From Dysidea avara (Eukaryota > Porifera > Demospongiae > Dictyoceratida > Dysideidae), in NCBI RefSeq assembly GCF_963678975.1, contig NC_089273.1, forward strand, positions 7,192,614 through 7,256,613: a stretch of DNA of 64,000 nucleotides, given 5' to 3'. Of the stretch, positions 1 through 11,504 are shown one piece after another. How positions within the stretch are numbered: position 1 is the stretch's first letter; the number at the start of each line of letters is the position of its first letter. Below the pieces are notes generated by a model. That model searched no databases and was not told the origin of the DNA. It saw only the letters and a list, made by a program, of their open reading frames with translations. The position numbers were made by a program, and so were the translations under genes.

Positions 1-852
1 TGTAACAAATGTTTCTATATAATTTCATGCAGATCAGGGTAAGGTAGAGAATTCCCTTCAATAGTCGTCTTGGGGGAAAAAAGAGCTACGGTAAATTTCT
101 GTACTGGTTGAGAATTTTAGTTGATGATTAGCTGTACTGTATGGAAAAGATGGTGACAACTGGTGGGGAACAATAAGTAAATTGTTTACTAATTTGAATA
201 AAAGGATTAACTATTTCCATAAGGTCACTTTGACATTAACTAATCTACACTTTTCCAGCCAGCAACTTTTAGCACCATAAGGCACCACAATTTCTAAAAG
301 TATTATTGTTTAAACCCTTTGCTATTTTCTTTGTTGTATAACCATGAGAGCAGTAGTGGAACTTACTCAAGAAGCTGTGAACGGTTAATCTTTAAGAACA
401 TATAGATGATTACTAGTCTAATATCATGTATGATTGTTTGTAATTACACACCACACACATTTGATTCATGCAGCACAGGTTTATATCCCTGAACAAATAA
501 CAATATTATTGTGCTTTCATATTACAAGCTTTCAAATGTGAAGAGTAAAATTAATAATGGTTATGTTAATTGGTTCTATATAATTCCTTATATATAGTCA
601 GTAACTTCATTGGCAAGCAATAGCAATGATTATTTGTGACATAAGCACTACTTTTTATTGCTCAAAAATGTAAAACAATTTGTACATTTTATTGTTTCAC
701 CACTCGAAGTGTTGATTATAACCCCATACATTTATGGGTTTCACATCTTGAGAACTTCAATAAAGGTGTGATGTATTTTGTGACTTCATCAGTTTGCAAC
801 AGTAGCATTTCTTGTACAAACTTGTATTTGCATACTCAGCATCATGGGTAGA
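1..852. other. Gene-free stretch upstream of the F-box gene
   Basis: AT-rich sequence with no open frame I could support and no repeat family seen elsewhere in the window. It may hold distal promoter sequence or the 3' flank of a gene outside the window. Nothing specific is visible. Confidence 0.5.
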
Positions 853-860
853 TATAAATA
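853..860 (+). promoter_or_regulatory. TATA box candidate of the F-box gene
   Basis: TATAAATA lies 102 bp upstream of the ATG at 962, a plausible core-promoter distance if the 5' UTR is short and unspliced. This is seen only as a motif; no start site is known. Confidence 0.4.
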
Positions 861-961
861 GGCCATGAAATAAGTGTCATTCAGTTGGTATGACATTGTA
901 CATGCATGAAACTATCTCATAAGTTTAAGCTGAAACTGGACTAAATATTGTCATCAAAGTG

Positions 962-2797
962 ATGGATCAAAATCAAGACAATTTTCATGAGGAGTCCCTT
1001 GTCAACCTCTTATCACTTCCTACAGAGTTGTTAGTTTACATAGTATCATTTTTGTCTTCATTACGTGACAGGGTAAAACTGAGATATGTTTCAAGATGGT
1101 TGAGGTGTGTGATTGAAGAGACACCATCACTGTGGAAGGAGTTTGTGTGGCCTTATTATGACAGTCGTGATGAATGTAGTGTGAAGGAGGTGTTGAAGGT
1201 GTGTGGAGAACATGTCAAAGTATTGTCCTTTCCTAGCAGTAGAGTGCCATCACTGGTAGAGATGCTGCAGTATTGTAGTAATGTACAACATCTTAGTCTA
1301 CCATCAACCAAGTTAGTTCCTGAACAACTAAGAAAGGCAATACATCATATGGGATGTCTGCAAACACTAGAGCTTAAGGCAGATAATGAATGTCAAATTA
1401 AGCAATTACTTTTTGAAACTGGTCAGTTAAGGGAAATCACATTATTTTTGCCTTCTTATCGTTATTATTTGCTGAAACAACTGTTCAAGTACTGGATAAA
1501 GATAGAATTAAAACCATTAATTTTGCTTGTGTATATTACTCTAGTAGAACGTTCTAGAGAATGCTTAAATTTGATTGGCTGTGTGACTCGACTTACAAAG
1601 ATTCCTACTAGTACCACTGCTATTTTCAGACTGTATGATGATAAAGTACCCTTAAACTTTTCTCCTGCACTTCCATATTTTCAACTACAATTTGAAAAAT
1701 TTGGTAAAGTGACCACTCCAAGTATTAAGCTCAGTGAATTTGGTATACTGAGATTGCACAATGATGTGGCAGTGATGACTGATTGTCAGTATGGTGGAAG
1801 GATGATGTATATGCTGAGGTGTCAAACTGATGATCGCATTGTGAACAAACTGAATTCCATACCTTTTGCCAACAGTGGCATCCTTGGTTGTGCTACTCAT
1901 TTTGATCTTACTGGATGTATCTCACTATATTCTGGCCACTTGGAACAACTAGCTATTGTTTGCCCAAATCTTCGGAGACTAAACTTGCAGAAATGCTTCT
2001 GTTGTTTGATAAGCCTGGCAGGTCTGCAAGCTATTGCTAGTCACTGCCACAACCTACAAGGACTAAACTTACTTGGTATATGTTTTACACTAGTGCAGGA
2101 TCATATCCTATTGTGGGAAATATTGCATGATATGAAGTTGACTCACTTAGCAATGGAGTTTTGTGTATTGAGATCAGAGGCTGCAAATGAGGAAAAGTTG
2201 ATTTGTTTACAAAAGTGTTGCACTATAAGAGGAATACAGTGTGACGATTATTGTTGTGAGACTCTTACCAAAGAAGATATATTAATGTTATCCTATTTTC
2301 CATCACTAAACTATTGTTACGTAAAATTTTATGGCCGACTACCCACTATTGTGCAGGACATAATTAATAACTGTAAGGAACTAAGATATGTAAGTTTCAA
2401 TTGTTACCACATTTCCAAACCACTGTCACTCAGTTCAAATCACAACCACAATCTACAACAGTTATGCATTGATTCAACCAACACTGATGTTCCTGATAAC
2501 TTTATGACCTCAGTTTCAGCTCATGGTGGACTGGTTCATGTAGTTATGTTTGTAAAATCATTGACAGTTGAAGGTATAACTTCCCTTCTGAGGAATTCTC
2601 CAAAACTGATAACACTATATTTATATGTTTCAGCTATGAATGTGAATGTGCTGAATTTTAAAGCCACACTTAAGAAAATGTTTTGGAACAGAATATTTTT
2701 CACTGCTGGTCTCTACAAGTTAACAGATTCTTGGTATGACTCTGCAAGAGATGTGTTACGAGAACAAGGTACAGATCTGTTCCCACTTTGGCCCTAA
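962..2797 (+). CDS. F-box / leucine-rich-repeat-like protein, single exon
   Basis: The predicted protein has 611 residues and no intron. I start at the ATG at 962, which sits in a good Kozak context (G at -3, G at +4); the frame is open one codon further back, but that codon is GTG. An F-box occupies about residues 17-59 (LPTELLVYIVSFL followed by a conserved Trp-Leu-Arg stretch and PSLWKEF). F-boxes bind Skp1 in SCF ubiquitin ligases and present substrates to the cullin machinery. The rest is a long Leu/Cys-rich region with LRR-like segments; the clearest is near residues 325-375 (CPNLRRLNLQKC and HCHNLQGLNL, as in cysteine-containing LRRs of FBXL proteins). The repeats are irregular, so the FBXL label is inference and the substrate is unknown. 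A TATA-like box lies about 100 bp upstream and AATAAA about 340 bp downstream. No disabling mutation is visible. Confidence 0.85.
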   Translation: MDQNQDNFHEESLVNLLSLPTELLVYIVSFLSSLRDRVKLRYVSRWLRCVIEETPSLWKEFVWPYYDSRDECSVKEVLKVCGEHVKVLSFPSSRVPSLVEMLQYCSNVQHLSLPSTKLVPEQLRKAIHHMGCLQTLELKADNECQIKQLLFETGQLREITLFLPSYRYYLLKQLFKYWIKIELKPLILLVYITLVERSRECLNLIGCVTRLTKIPTSTTAIFRLYDDKVPLNFSPALPYFQLQFEKFGKVTTPSIKLSEFGILRLHNDVAVMTDCQYGGRMMYMLRCQTDDRIVNKLNSIPFANSGILGCATHFDLTGCISLYSGHLEQLAIVCPNLRRLNLQKCFCCLISLAGLQAIASHCHNLQGLNLLGICFTLVQDHILLWEILHDMKLTHLAMEFCVLRSEAANEEKLICLQKCCTIRGIQCDDYCCETLTKEDILMLSYFPSLNYCYVKFYGRLPTIVQDIINNCKELRYVSFNCYHISKPLSLSSNHNHNLQQLCIDSTNTDVPDNFMTSVSAHGGLVHVVMFVKSLTVEGITSLLRNSPKLITLYLYVSAMNVNVLNFKATLKKMFWNRIFFTAGLYKLTDSWYDSARDVLREQGTDLFPLWP

Positions 2798-3967
2798 ATA
2801 GTCACTACTGTTTTATTGCACTTGTCATATGATTATTGTGTAGTTGAGATTATTAGCACTATTAATGATTTTGAATGTTGTGTGTAATTGCATTTGTCTT
2901 AGTTTAATATGTACTGCATTACAAATTCTATCATTTATAGCTATTACTACAAAATCACTTCTGAATCAGTTTCTTGTAGCATTCAGTCTCATTTAAAAGA
3001 TTATACACAGAACAACAATACTCTTGTATGGAAACATGGTTTCTCCAACAATATCTTTACAATGATGCAGAAATTTAGTTAGCCAATTTTGTGTCAGACC
3101 TGGGGTCAAATTCATTGAATAGTAAATATATACAAATAAAATAAGAATGATTTTAGGAAGCCATTTTGACCAATTTGTAGATCACAAACGGATAATGAAA
3201 AGTAGCTGCTATCTTGTGACTTGGTTTGGGGAAACTTTTCATTAAATGTTAGATTGTACTACGTATGTGACTGTTTAACAACATTCTGTGATGTACACAG
3301 GGTTACATTCCAGGACGATTTTTACAACTAGCATAGTCATCATTACAACTACAGACCTTTGGCCCAGTCATGCACAGCCTGCAGCCTTTTGGTAACGCTA
3401 GCTATAACCCCTTTTAACCCCCTGTTACTTTCAATATATGCTAGTCTTCCTTTACCTCTTACAGTAGTTTGGGGCTTACAGGTGGTCATGAAACACAATA
3501 TCAATGTTAATTTCCTCGGTACTCTTCTTTAGCCATTTTAAAGAACTATTCTGCTACGGATCTTTATTTGACTCTTCTATTGGAGTAGTTTTGAGTGATC
3601 TGTTAAATTATTATAAAGTACTCAGCTGTAGCTAATAGATACTGCAGCTAATAGATAGGGTCTCAAAACTCACCAGAAATAATATGTGGGAAACATTTCA
3701 ACTAAATCACCATTTACTTATCCTTACATAATTAAACCAGGTAATAAAACACTGTTTTGGAAAGTTTTTTTTGTTTTCTCAAATGCATAGTTATCAGTAA
3801 AAAACAGTTTTGTATTGAACCACTTACCTATCTATGTACAAGTTGATACTCAACTTGTAAATGTAGAGGTAAATCAGCACATATAAGAACTATAATAAGC
3901 ATATACCACAACTTTACCAAGAAAAATGTTCCAAATGCTATGCTTGAGACATTTACTTTTAATAAAT
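2798..3967. other. 3' flank of the F-box gene; no gene seen
   Basis: It contains the candidate polyadenylation signal at 3135. I see no other ORF or recognised repeat until the truncated MITE at 3968. Confidence 0.5.
3135..3140 (+). terminator. AATAAA polyadenylation signal candidate (F-box gene)
   Basis: First canonical AATAAA after the F-box stop codon, 338 bp downstream. A closer noncanonical signal could be used instead. Confidence 0.35.
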
Positions 3968-4180
3968 GTGACCAGGCCTGCGAAAACAGGGCATGTGGGC
4001 ACAAACTACACCCCGTCATGTTACAGTGTATATCTCAATAATGGAACGGAATATTAGCAATCTGTAACTTGCATCATAAAGCCAATTAAATGCTTATTAA
4101 GATCTGAAAATTGCATTGCCTTAGTATAATGCTACAAAAAGTTATGACATTGAAAATATAGGCAAAAATCATAAGCAAAA
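3968..4180 (+). mobile_element. M1 MITE, right end missing
   Basis: It begins with GTGACCAGGCCTGCGAAAAC and GGGCATGTGGGCAC, as the complete 249-bp copies at 28606 and 35443 do. It follows their interior to about 4180, then similarity stops before the right terminal inverted repeat. Confidence 0.7.
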
Positions 4181-4946
4181 TTCCACTAAAGTTTCCAAGT
4201 GAAGATTTCCTAAATATACGTCTGAAATGCCATTCCTCATATCCAAGTTCATAGCAATATTCAATCATGCATTCATCACCAATCATACAATCGTTAATGT
4301 GAACAGTATCAGTTAATTACCACTATACAGTCCTAGTAACAGAACAGTGGTAATGATCATTTCATTGTTGTGTTGTCAACAGGGCATACCTTCGGGAAAA
4401 CTTTTGATTCAGCTTAGTAACGATTTGACTGAATTAATTGAATAAGCATGGCTATTGTGAGTTATTTTATGTTGAAAGAAAGCAGTCATCATCTTTCTAG
4501 AGTTGTCATGCATAAATGTCTCATGATATTTTTTTGTCAATTGCAGGCCACATAGTCTCATGATATTTTTTTGTCAATTGTTTCATAAGCAACCCATTCA
4601 CTGCAGTTTGTGCTTCCATTTAAGTTATTATTCTAGCTACATACACCCTGCATGCATGTGTACAACCAGAAGTTTCTAGGTTAGTTGGATAACTTGACTT
4701 TCTACTCTTTGTGTTGCTGATTATCTGCTGCTATCTGTGGCCTTCACAATACATTTTCATGCCATGATATGTATTCGAGCCACTTGATCATCATCATTAT
4801 TTTCATTCTACATAAATCACAATATGCTGCTGCAACCAAGATCATTATAACGGATACATGTTCCTAATGTGCGTAATTTTACTGTGCATCCATTTATGTT
4901 GCTAAGGCTTAAATTGCAGGTATATGCCTATTGGATGTACATGTTC
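4181..4946. other. Gene-free stretch with a short direct duplication
   Basis: The only structure seen is a ~25-bp direct repeat (TCTCATGATATTTTTTTGTC...) at 4519-4543 and 4556-4580. Confidence 0.5.
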
Positions 4947-5794
4947 CAGGGGCGGATCCAGGGGGGGGACTTTGGGGGCTGAAGCTCCCCCCTTCATATT
5001 TAGGCTTTACTTGATCAATATGCTGAGTATTGTAATGAAATTTTGTCTTAGCATAATTATATGATCACTAATAATACAAATACTCATAAAACCACCTTAT
5101 AAACATCTTTCCAAGGTATTATCAGTGGATTTTTGCTAACGTTTATGCAACAAGGACCCGGATCAGCATTGGAGGTGTACAAGATCGAGATACTCTAATA
5201 GAGCAGTCAGCTAACTACTGTAATAGAACATTCACTAGAAACATGTAGTTGGTTCTGTTATGGAATTTTTCCAAATCTGCCTGCACCTATACATACAATG
5301 AAGTGCATTGGTCTGTTTAAAGGGCTTCATTCTGCTTGTGTAGCTAATATGTATGGAAATACTTAATTCAGGTACACAATTTCCATTGAAAATGCTCTCA
5401 GATTCAATCTTTTATTGTTCAAATTTCAAAATTTTCCACTTTCAACATAACATGCACCTATTCAGTGTTGTGCAATTGTGAGAAGGGTGCATCATGTACT
5501 TGGTTGTCTGTACCTACCCAAACTTTTCCATTAGCAAAATGCTTCAGAGAGACCTATATAATCTAAAGGCAGTATATAAAATATCTACAGGTATGAATTT
5601 TATGTGGAAATGTCTCCAAATTGCAGTATTTTAGCATTTATTTTTCAAAATTTTCCTGGGGGAGCATGCCCCCAGACCCTCCTAGTTCCAGCATGCTTTG
5701 CATGCTGGGAAGTGTGCTTCACACACCTCTACCCAAGAGATTAGTACCTTGAGTTAGCCCCCCCCCCCTTTTATAAATCCTAGATCCGCCTCTG
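4947..5794 (+). mobile_element. H1: hAT-like nonautonomous element, 848 bp
   Basis: The left end CAGGGGCGGATCCAGG and right end GATCCGCCTCTG form terminal inverted repeats of the same type as the hAT elements at 22300 and 60534. The flanks share TGTTC (4942-4946 and 5795-5799), shorter than the 8 bp expected for hAT, so one flank may be altered. There is no transposase frame. The interior carries the shared box at 5182-5209. A left-truncated relative lies at 36031-36745. Confidence 0.7.
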
Positions 5795-5819
5795 TGTTCT
5801 TCCCATTCCATTATATGTT

Positions 5820-5866
5820 CGTGTTTGTGTGCGCGCGCGTGTGTGTGTGTGCGCGCGTGTGTGTGA
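5820..5866. repeat. (GT)n/(GC)n microsatellite
   Basis: Alternating purine-pyrimidine run of GT and GC dinucleotides, with Z-DNA-forming character. Confidence 0.9.
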
Positions 5867-5867
5867 G

Positions 5868-5940
5868 AGCAAGTTAATCAGGATAAGGAGTCAAGCGGGA
5901 CAACATTTCATTTGCTGATGTACATAATGTGTGGAATTTG
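5868..5940 (-). mobile_element. M2 MITE internal fragment
   Basis: It matches the interior of the M2 copies at 28528-29022 and 55379-55627 (AGTTAATCAGGATAAGGAGT, then the block ending in AATGTGTGGAA). Termini are absent. Confidence 0.55.
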
Positions 5941-6125
5941 TCTGAGTGTTCGATTTTATTGTACACTTTCTAACAATGCTATGTGTTAGATATTTACATC
6001 AGTATTGTTGTTGCATACACTTTATAGCTTTGTAGAAAATGTTACTGTAGTTATAAAAGCAGGTAGGCACAGTGGAAGGATGGTGTGTAACTATAACTAG
6101 GAAAATATATTCTGTATGCACATAT

Positions 6126-6355
6126 GTGACAGGATTTGCGAAAAGGGTCCTCCACGCACTCTACGAACTTAGGAAACCATAACTTAGTGTTCAGTTAACA
6201 AATAAATCTGAAATCTTCTCCATTTATTAAGTCATATTGGTATATACTCACTACTGACCATTTTCAAATCAATAGCTTTTCCAATCTTAAATTATTAGTC
6301 ATCAAAGCTGGTAAATTGGATGTGTGTGGAAGACCTCTTTCGCAAATCTGGTTAC
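6126..6355 (+). mobile_element. M2 MITE, 230 bp
   Basis: Termini are GTGACAGGATTTGCGAAAAG and a matching inverted end (TTTCGCAAATCTGGTTAC). It is flanked on both sides by ATAT (6122-6125, 6356-6359), a 4-bp target duplication. There is no coding capacity. Confidence 0.75.
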
Positions 6356-6479
6356 ATATACGAAATCCATTGTAAGTGATGATTGCACTCCGGATTGGTG
6401 TGCACTGCTGGAGTCTGACACCAATCAATATATTAAATGAATTTAGTAAGCCTAAGTCAAATACGCTCAAAATTTTGCC

Positions 6480-6760
6480 CAAAATGCTTTCAGGAATTTC
6501 CTAAAAGTTTTGTCTATAATGCTCTTCAGTGTTCCCATTTTGCTTGTATTATGCTCCTAGCAATTCTTGACCAGCTAATGCTCTAATAGAGTACTTCAGT
6601 AAAATAAATGTTCTATTACAGAGTATCAATCTAAAGAGCTACAATGCATTTGAGTGCTCTATTGCAGTTCTAGTGACTGTTCTATTAGGGAGTGCTCATG
6701 GAAATAAGCTCTGTAGTTTGAAATATCCACCTAATAAGCTAGCATTATGCTATTCGCATA
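6480..6760. repeat. Degenerate box-rich repeat (M4-like)
   Basis: It contains several diverged copies of the CTCTATTAGAG box (near 6580, 6610, 6655, 6680) beside phrases such as ATTATGCTCC that also occur at 54.3-54.6, 59.2-59.4 and 60.2-61.0 kb. Boundaries are uncertain. Confidence 0.45.
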
Positions 6761-6833
6761 TTTGATGCAGGCTTATAATGTGGTATAGTGTAGTTAACAA
6801 CTATACTTACAGTAACTAGATTATCATAATTAT

Positions 6834-7080
6834 GAGACTGGGCCTGCAAAAATAAGGCATGTGGGCACATGATTTTTGCCTACTTTTTCAAAGTTTCATC
6901 ACTCGTAACTTTTTGACCATAATGCTATGGCAATGCAATTTCAGCTTATAGTAGGCATTTAATTGGCTTTAGGATGCAAGTTACAGAATGCAAATATTCT
7001 GTTCCAGTACTGAGATATGATCTGTAAAGTGACAGGGTGTAGTTTGTGCCCACATGCCCTATTTTCGCAGGCCCAGTCAC
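6834..7080 (-). mobile_element. M1 MITE, 247 bp
   Basis: Reverse-oriented copy of the M1 family. The GGGCCTGC..GGGCATGTGGGCAC left end and GTGCCCACATGCCC..GGCCCAGTCAC right end form the inverted repeat. The target duplication is imperfect (TTAT / ATAT). Confidence 0.75.
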
Positions 7081-9773
7081 ATATTGAAATTCACGATGTC
7101 AGGATCATTTTTACACATCACATTTCAACCTTGTTACAATATGGCTGAGACATTCTCAAAGTCAGCAACTTACACTGTTATGTAGACTCAACAGTTTGTA
7201 CAAGGAGATAATACTATAAAAGCTTTAATTAAATTACCATTCTTCAAAACACTAAAGAGAAATCCTTTCAAGCTGTCATGCACTTGTTTGATACCGTAGC
7301 TACACTTGTTTGATAAAATCCATAATTTAATTAGCTAAACACTGATTAAGTAATGATACTACATTGTTCTCAAATAATCTAATCTGACAAAGTAGAATAA
7401 TGGTATCTAGAATAACGCAGGATGTGCAACATCTGATTGGTTACCTTAAAACTTAATCACTCTGTGCCTCCTTCTGTCATGAAATAATGCATTCTCGTCA
7501 TCTATAATCAAATATTTAAAATTTGGTGCAGGTACCTAAAAATTGATGCGAGCAGTGACAGGAAACAAGGAATTTAATAATGATGGCCATATATTGTGAT
7601 ATAAGCCTAGGTAAAGCAAAATGCACCCAAGATGTCATTGTATACTGTAATATTTTTTGATAAAATAGCTTGCAATGTTGTATGCTAGTCATGTACCATG
7701 TTGTATTGTACTTGTAGTACATCTGTGCTACAAGTGTCGTCAGTGTAAATACATAACTAAGTAATGAGTTGTGTATTGCAATAATTATTATCGTATCACA
7801 ATAGGTTGAGTGCAATAGTTGTGATAAGAAAGTATCCTACGTATATTGCACACCACTAGTGAACACCTTTTACTATAGCTTGTTTCCCATCACCCAATGG
7901 AACAAAAACTGATGCGAGTGGGAGTTTTGATTATTAATTATACACTTGACTATTGTTATTTCAGTCTCTGACTGCTTTTTTAAAGTATCTCGATCTTGAA
8001 GGCTGCCATGCAGGACTGTACCACCCATCCACCTTGTTGAATAAGAGTGAAGACACTTCCACCCTTCTGCTATGTTTATATGCACAGCTAATGCATTTAA
8101 AAACTGATTGTACAATAGTCAAACATTCTTAGACCATTTCACAATAAAATGAGTGCTGAAGTATGTTGTGAGTGCAATGTCATATTACAGAGGCTAGTCA
8201 CTTGATAATCTTAAGTCAAATTATGTGTACCATTGTAATGAGGTTTGACCGTAAGCAAAAGTTATGGCTAATTATAAGGACTTACAAATTAGTTCTGAAA
8301 TAATTGAACCCTACATCTTAGTTACATGTGCACTTATTCTATAGTTGTACTGACATACATAGTCATAACACAGGATTCTACAGTAGCCTGAAGCTTTGTG
8401 TAGTTGCAGCTTTAAACAAAGTGAGACACTACTCCAGAACCTATATTATGTATATAAGAGGGTAGACCTTTGAGTTTGAAATCTAATTAATTTAGACTAT
8501 GATGCCACTTGTTGTACCTTGACAGCTGTAATTTTAGTCTGCAATTCAGTACAACCTTTAGTATTATTGTAAATGCCCAAATGCTTTGCCAATGTTACAG
8601 GTATGCTGCTTTGCATCAAATCAGAGCATACAGGAGATGAGTGTGACACTATGACATAATATACAGACTAAGTTTTCATCCAACCAAATATCAGTATCAA
8701 ACTTGGTAAAGTTTAATATTGGTATTGTATGTAGTTGGATAGCTTAATGACCATAACTTGTATCATGACCATATAATACAATGGTGTAGCTAAACAGAGA
8801 CATGTGTCTGATGAAGCAAAGATAATTTTACTAGCTGTTGTAAAAAAGATAATAGACTTCAAAGTATAAATATTACTCCAACTGAAAAATTATGCTACAA
8901 GCATTATTTTCCAGTGGGTGCCATTACTTCTTTGAAGTGTTTTGTCTAACAACAGCTTGACAACAAAAGTGTACATGTAGTACCAAGCACATGTTAGAAG
9001 TAATTCTTATACTTATTAAAACTACTAAGTCGTAGATAGTCTACTACATCCATCTTAAATGGCTGGATAAAATTTTAAACTCAGAATGTAGTGAGAAGTT
9101 ATGATGTCACAAATGGCATAACAACTTTAACATAATAAACATTATAAGGTAGATTGATTTGTTACTACAATAAAATGGTTGTCCGCTACTGCAAGAAAGT
9201 TCATAGTTGTCCATTTTCAGTGGAAATGGTATACACAAAGGCCTAATGGGAGTACAGTATCTGTCCATTAGAGATAGGTAAATTAATGTATAATGCCCTA
9301 TCCTTTAAGACAGCTCCACTGTATACATGTACGAGTACAAGCTGCTCAGATATGTACATGTTAACTAACAACACATCAAGTTTATATGGATCTTATCAAA
9401 GATACATGCAATGTGATTTTAATTCACTGAGAATGGCCACCTGTTAAGTATTCAGTGTATACCTTTGCATCACATCGGTGCTACCCACAATGAAATTGTT
9501 GTTAGTGAAGTACATCTGAATGATGCTATCATGTGGAAAAATTACTACCACAAAATCTACTACAATTGTATGTAATGTAATGAGTCAATACTATAAGCTT
9601 GCTATATGTGTTGTGTAGCTAAGTGATTATGTACTGTGACCATATGTGAGAGTATAAATTGAACGGACCAACAGTAAGATGTTCAATGCAATTAGCTACT
9701 GTAATCCCCATAAGTACACTATTGGTAACATTGCATTATAACTAACATTACCATACAAGGAAGCACAGAGCAG
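7081..9773. other. Gene-free stretch
   Basis: 2.7 kb of AT-rich DNA with no supported gene. A box-like phrase (AGTATCTCGATCTT) occurs near 7982. No other recognised repeat is seen. Confidence 0.45.
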
Positions 9774-9780
9774 TATAAAA
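9774..9780 (+). promoter_or_regulatory. TATA box of fibrinogen-related gene 1
   Basis: TATAAAA lies 84 bp upstream of the ATG at 9864. The paralogue at 20 kb has TATAAAA 57 bp upstream of its own ATG, in the same orientation relative to the gene, which strengthens the call. Confidence 0.6.
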
Positions 9781-9863
9781 ACATTATTTTAATGTACAAT
9801 CATCATAATAGAATTGTCTTCTAATGGTATACTATAGCTACAGCTGTCAGTTTTGACAAGTCT

Positions 9864-10625
9864 ATGATGATCATTACTACTGTTATAACAATATTGATGT
9901 TGATACTAGGAGTGGTAGTAGCTGATGGTTCTGCTATAAAGAACTGCTGCAATGTTGCTGTCAAAGATCACTACTTCTCTATCAACAAGAACTCTTCAAG
10001 AGTATACACCATCATTGACTTGTGTGGACAAGGAACTAGAGTACAAGGATATTGTGACACTGTCACTGATGGTGGAGGATGGATGGTTATTCAGAGGAGG
10101 AAAGATGGCTCTGAAGATTTCAATAGATTTTGGTGGGAATATGAGATGGGATTTGGTAGCCTGACTGGAGAATTTTGGTATGGATTGCATGCCATCCATT
10201 GTCTTACCAACCTAGTTCAATCGGAGCTGCGTATTGACTATACATTCACTAATGGAACAAAAGGTTATCTATCATACAGTAACTTTAGAGTAGGACCAGC
10301 CTCAGCACAGTATCCATTAACCATATCAGGATTTGATGGAGTTACAACTGATCCATTTTATATAAGCCCTTCTCATCGAGAGTGGTCATTGAATCAGATG
10401 AATTTTACAACAAGGGATAGGGACAATGATCACCAGGGCAATGGTTACAATTGTGCAGTACATAATTATGGTTCTAATGGCTCTGGAGGATGGTGGTACA
10501 ACTATTGCTCTGACATTGTTCTCAACAACCAGCATAACCACATGTATACAATAAGGCTTAATGGTCAATGGTTTCCTCTACCATTTGTGGAAATGAAAAT
10601 CAGACCGAAGAAATGTATCATTTAA
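9864..10625 (+). CDS. Secreted fibrinogen-related (FReD) protein 1, single exon
   Basis: The protein has 253 residues. Residues 1-20 form a hydrophobic signal peptide (run ILMLILGVVVA), so it is predicted to be secreted. The rest is one fibrinogen C-terminal globular domain from about residue 40 to the end. Hallmarks are GYCDTVTDGGGWMVIQRR, a GEFWYGL block, the calcium-site motif DRDND near residue 184, GGWWYNYC, and the terminal VEMKIRP. Such domains act as extracellular recognition lectins (ficolin, tachylectin and FREP type) that often bind acetylated sugars. There is no collagen or coiled-coil stretch, so any oligomerisation would be through the domain itself. The start is supported by alignment with the paralogue at 19.6-20.4 kb. 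AATAAA follows the stop by 127 bp. The ligand is unknown. Confidence 0.9.
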   Translation: MMIITTVITILMLILGVVVADGSAIKNCCNVAVKDHYFSINKNSSRVYTIIDLCGQGTRVQGYCDTVTDGGGWMVIQRRKDGSEDFNRFWWEYEMGFGSLTGEFWYGLHAIHCLTNLVQSELRIDYTFTNGTKGYLSYSNFRVGPASAQYPLTISGFDGVTTDPFYISPSHREWSLNQMNFTTRDRDNDHQGNGYNCAVHNYGSNGSGGWWYNYCSDIVLNNQHNHMYTIRLNGQWFPLPFVEMKIRPKKCII

Positions 10626-10751
10626 CTTCATCAGTGATAATGTGTGGGGTATTTGACTAATTATCATGTAGCTATTAGTATTGTAATTACATCATCTACA
10701 TACATTTTTGGCATTGTTACTTGATTAACTGATTTATACTTTATGTTCACA

Positions 10752-10757
10752 AATAAA
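10752..10757 (+). terminator. AATAAA polyadenylation signal (fibrinogen gene 1)
   Basis: Canonical signal 127 bp after the stop codon, the first one downstream. Confidence 0.6.
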
Positions 10758-11073
10758 ATGTACATATACTGACTACCTTAAATACATTGGTGTACTAGTA
10801 ATTAGCATTATAAACTGGCTAAATTGTATTTACACTCATTTGTGGCTATTTCACTAATAGACAAATTTCATAATACATAATAATGGTTGCCCTAAGTAAC
10901 CTAAAGTTTACACAGTTTGTAGATGTGAATGCCTGATTTCTAAAAGTTTTAGCAAAATCTGTATAATATTATTATTATAATGGGTTATATATTTAATATA
11001 TTATCTACAATATATGAGAAGCCCACAAAGAGGAAACTGTCACCCCCTCACATAGGTATTGTAGAAAATACAT

Positions 11074-11401
11074 ATCTAATCCAAAACAGCCAAGTTGTAA
11101 AAAAAGAGTGCGGCCCTGAGAAAGGCTATGGTGAAAAAAGATGTGAAATCCAAGGTGGCAGCCAAGAAATGGCTGTGATGGTAGGTTAATGGTAAAAATT
11201 TTAATAACGACAAGTCAGGTGAATTTTGTGCCAAGACCAAGCGACACCAAATTCACCTGAATTGTTGTTATTAAAATTTTTACCATTAACCTACCATCAC
11301 AGCCATTTCTTGGCTGCCACCTTGGATTTCACATCTTTTTTCACCATAGCCTTTCTCAGGGCCTCACTCTTTTTTTACAGCTTGGCTGTTTTGGATTAGA
11401 T
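11074..11401. repeat. Fold-back palindrome of E2-A, 328 bp
   Basis: Two arms of about 145-150 bp are near-perfect inverted copies. They begin ATCTAATCCAAAACAGCC, end GGCTGTTTTGGATTAGAT, and are separated by a short loop near 11222-11245. The DNA or its RNA can form a long hairpin. Related palindromes lie at 36795, 44554, 30222, 16452 and 25012. Confidence 0.9.
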
Positions 11402-11504
11402 TTCACTTCTTTTTGTATTTGTATACCCCAAAGCCGGCCTATGGCCGGCTTTAGGGCTTTTTAACCTGTCATTTTTTCTTTACTACAGGAAGAAGAAAAG
11501 ATGA

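Noticed and set aside
959-961. GTG as start of the F-box gene
   Set aside because: GTG is not a normal start in animals. The ATG at 962 has a good context.
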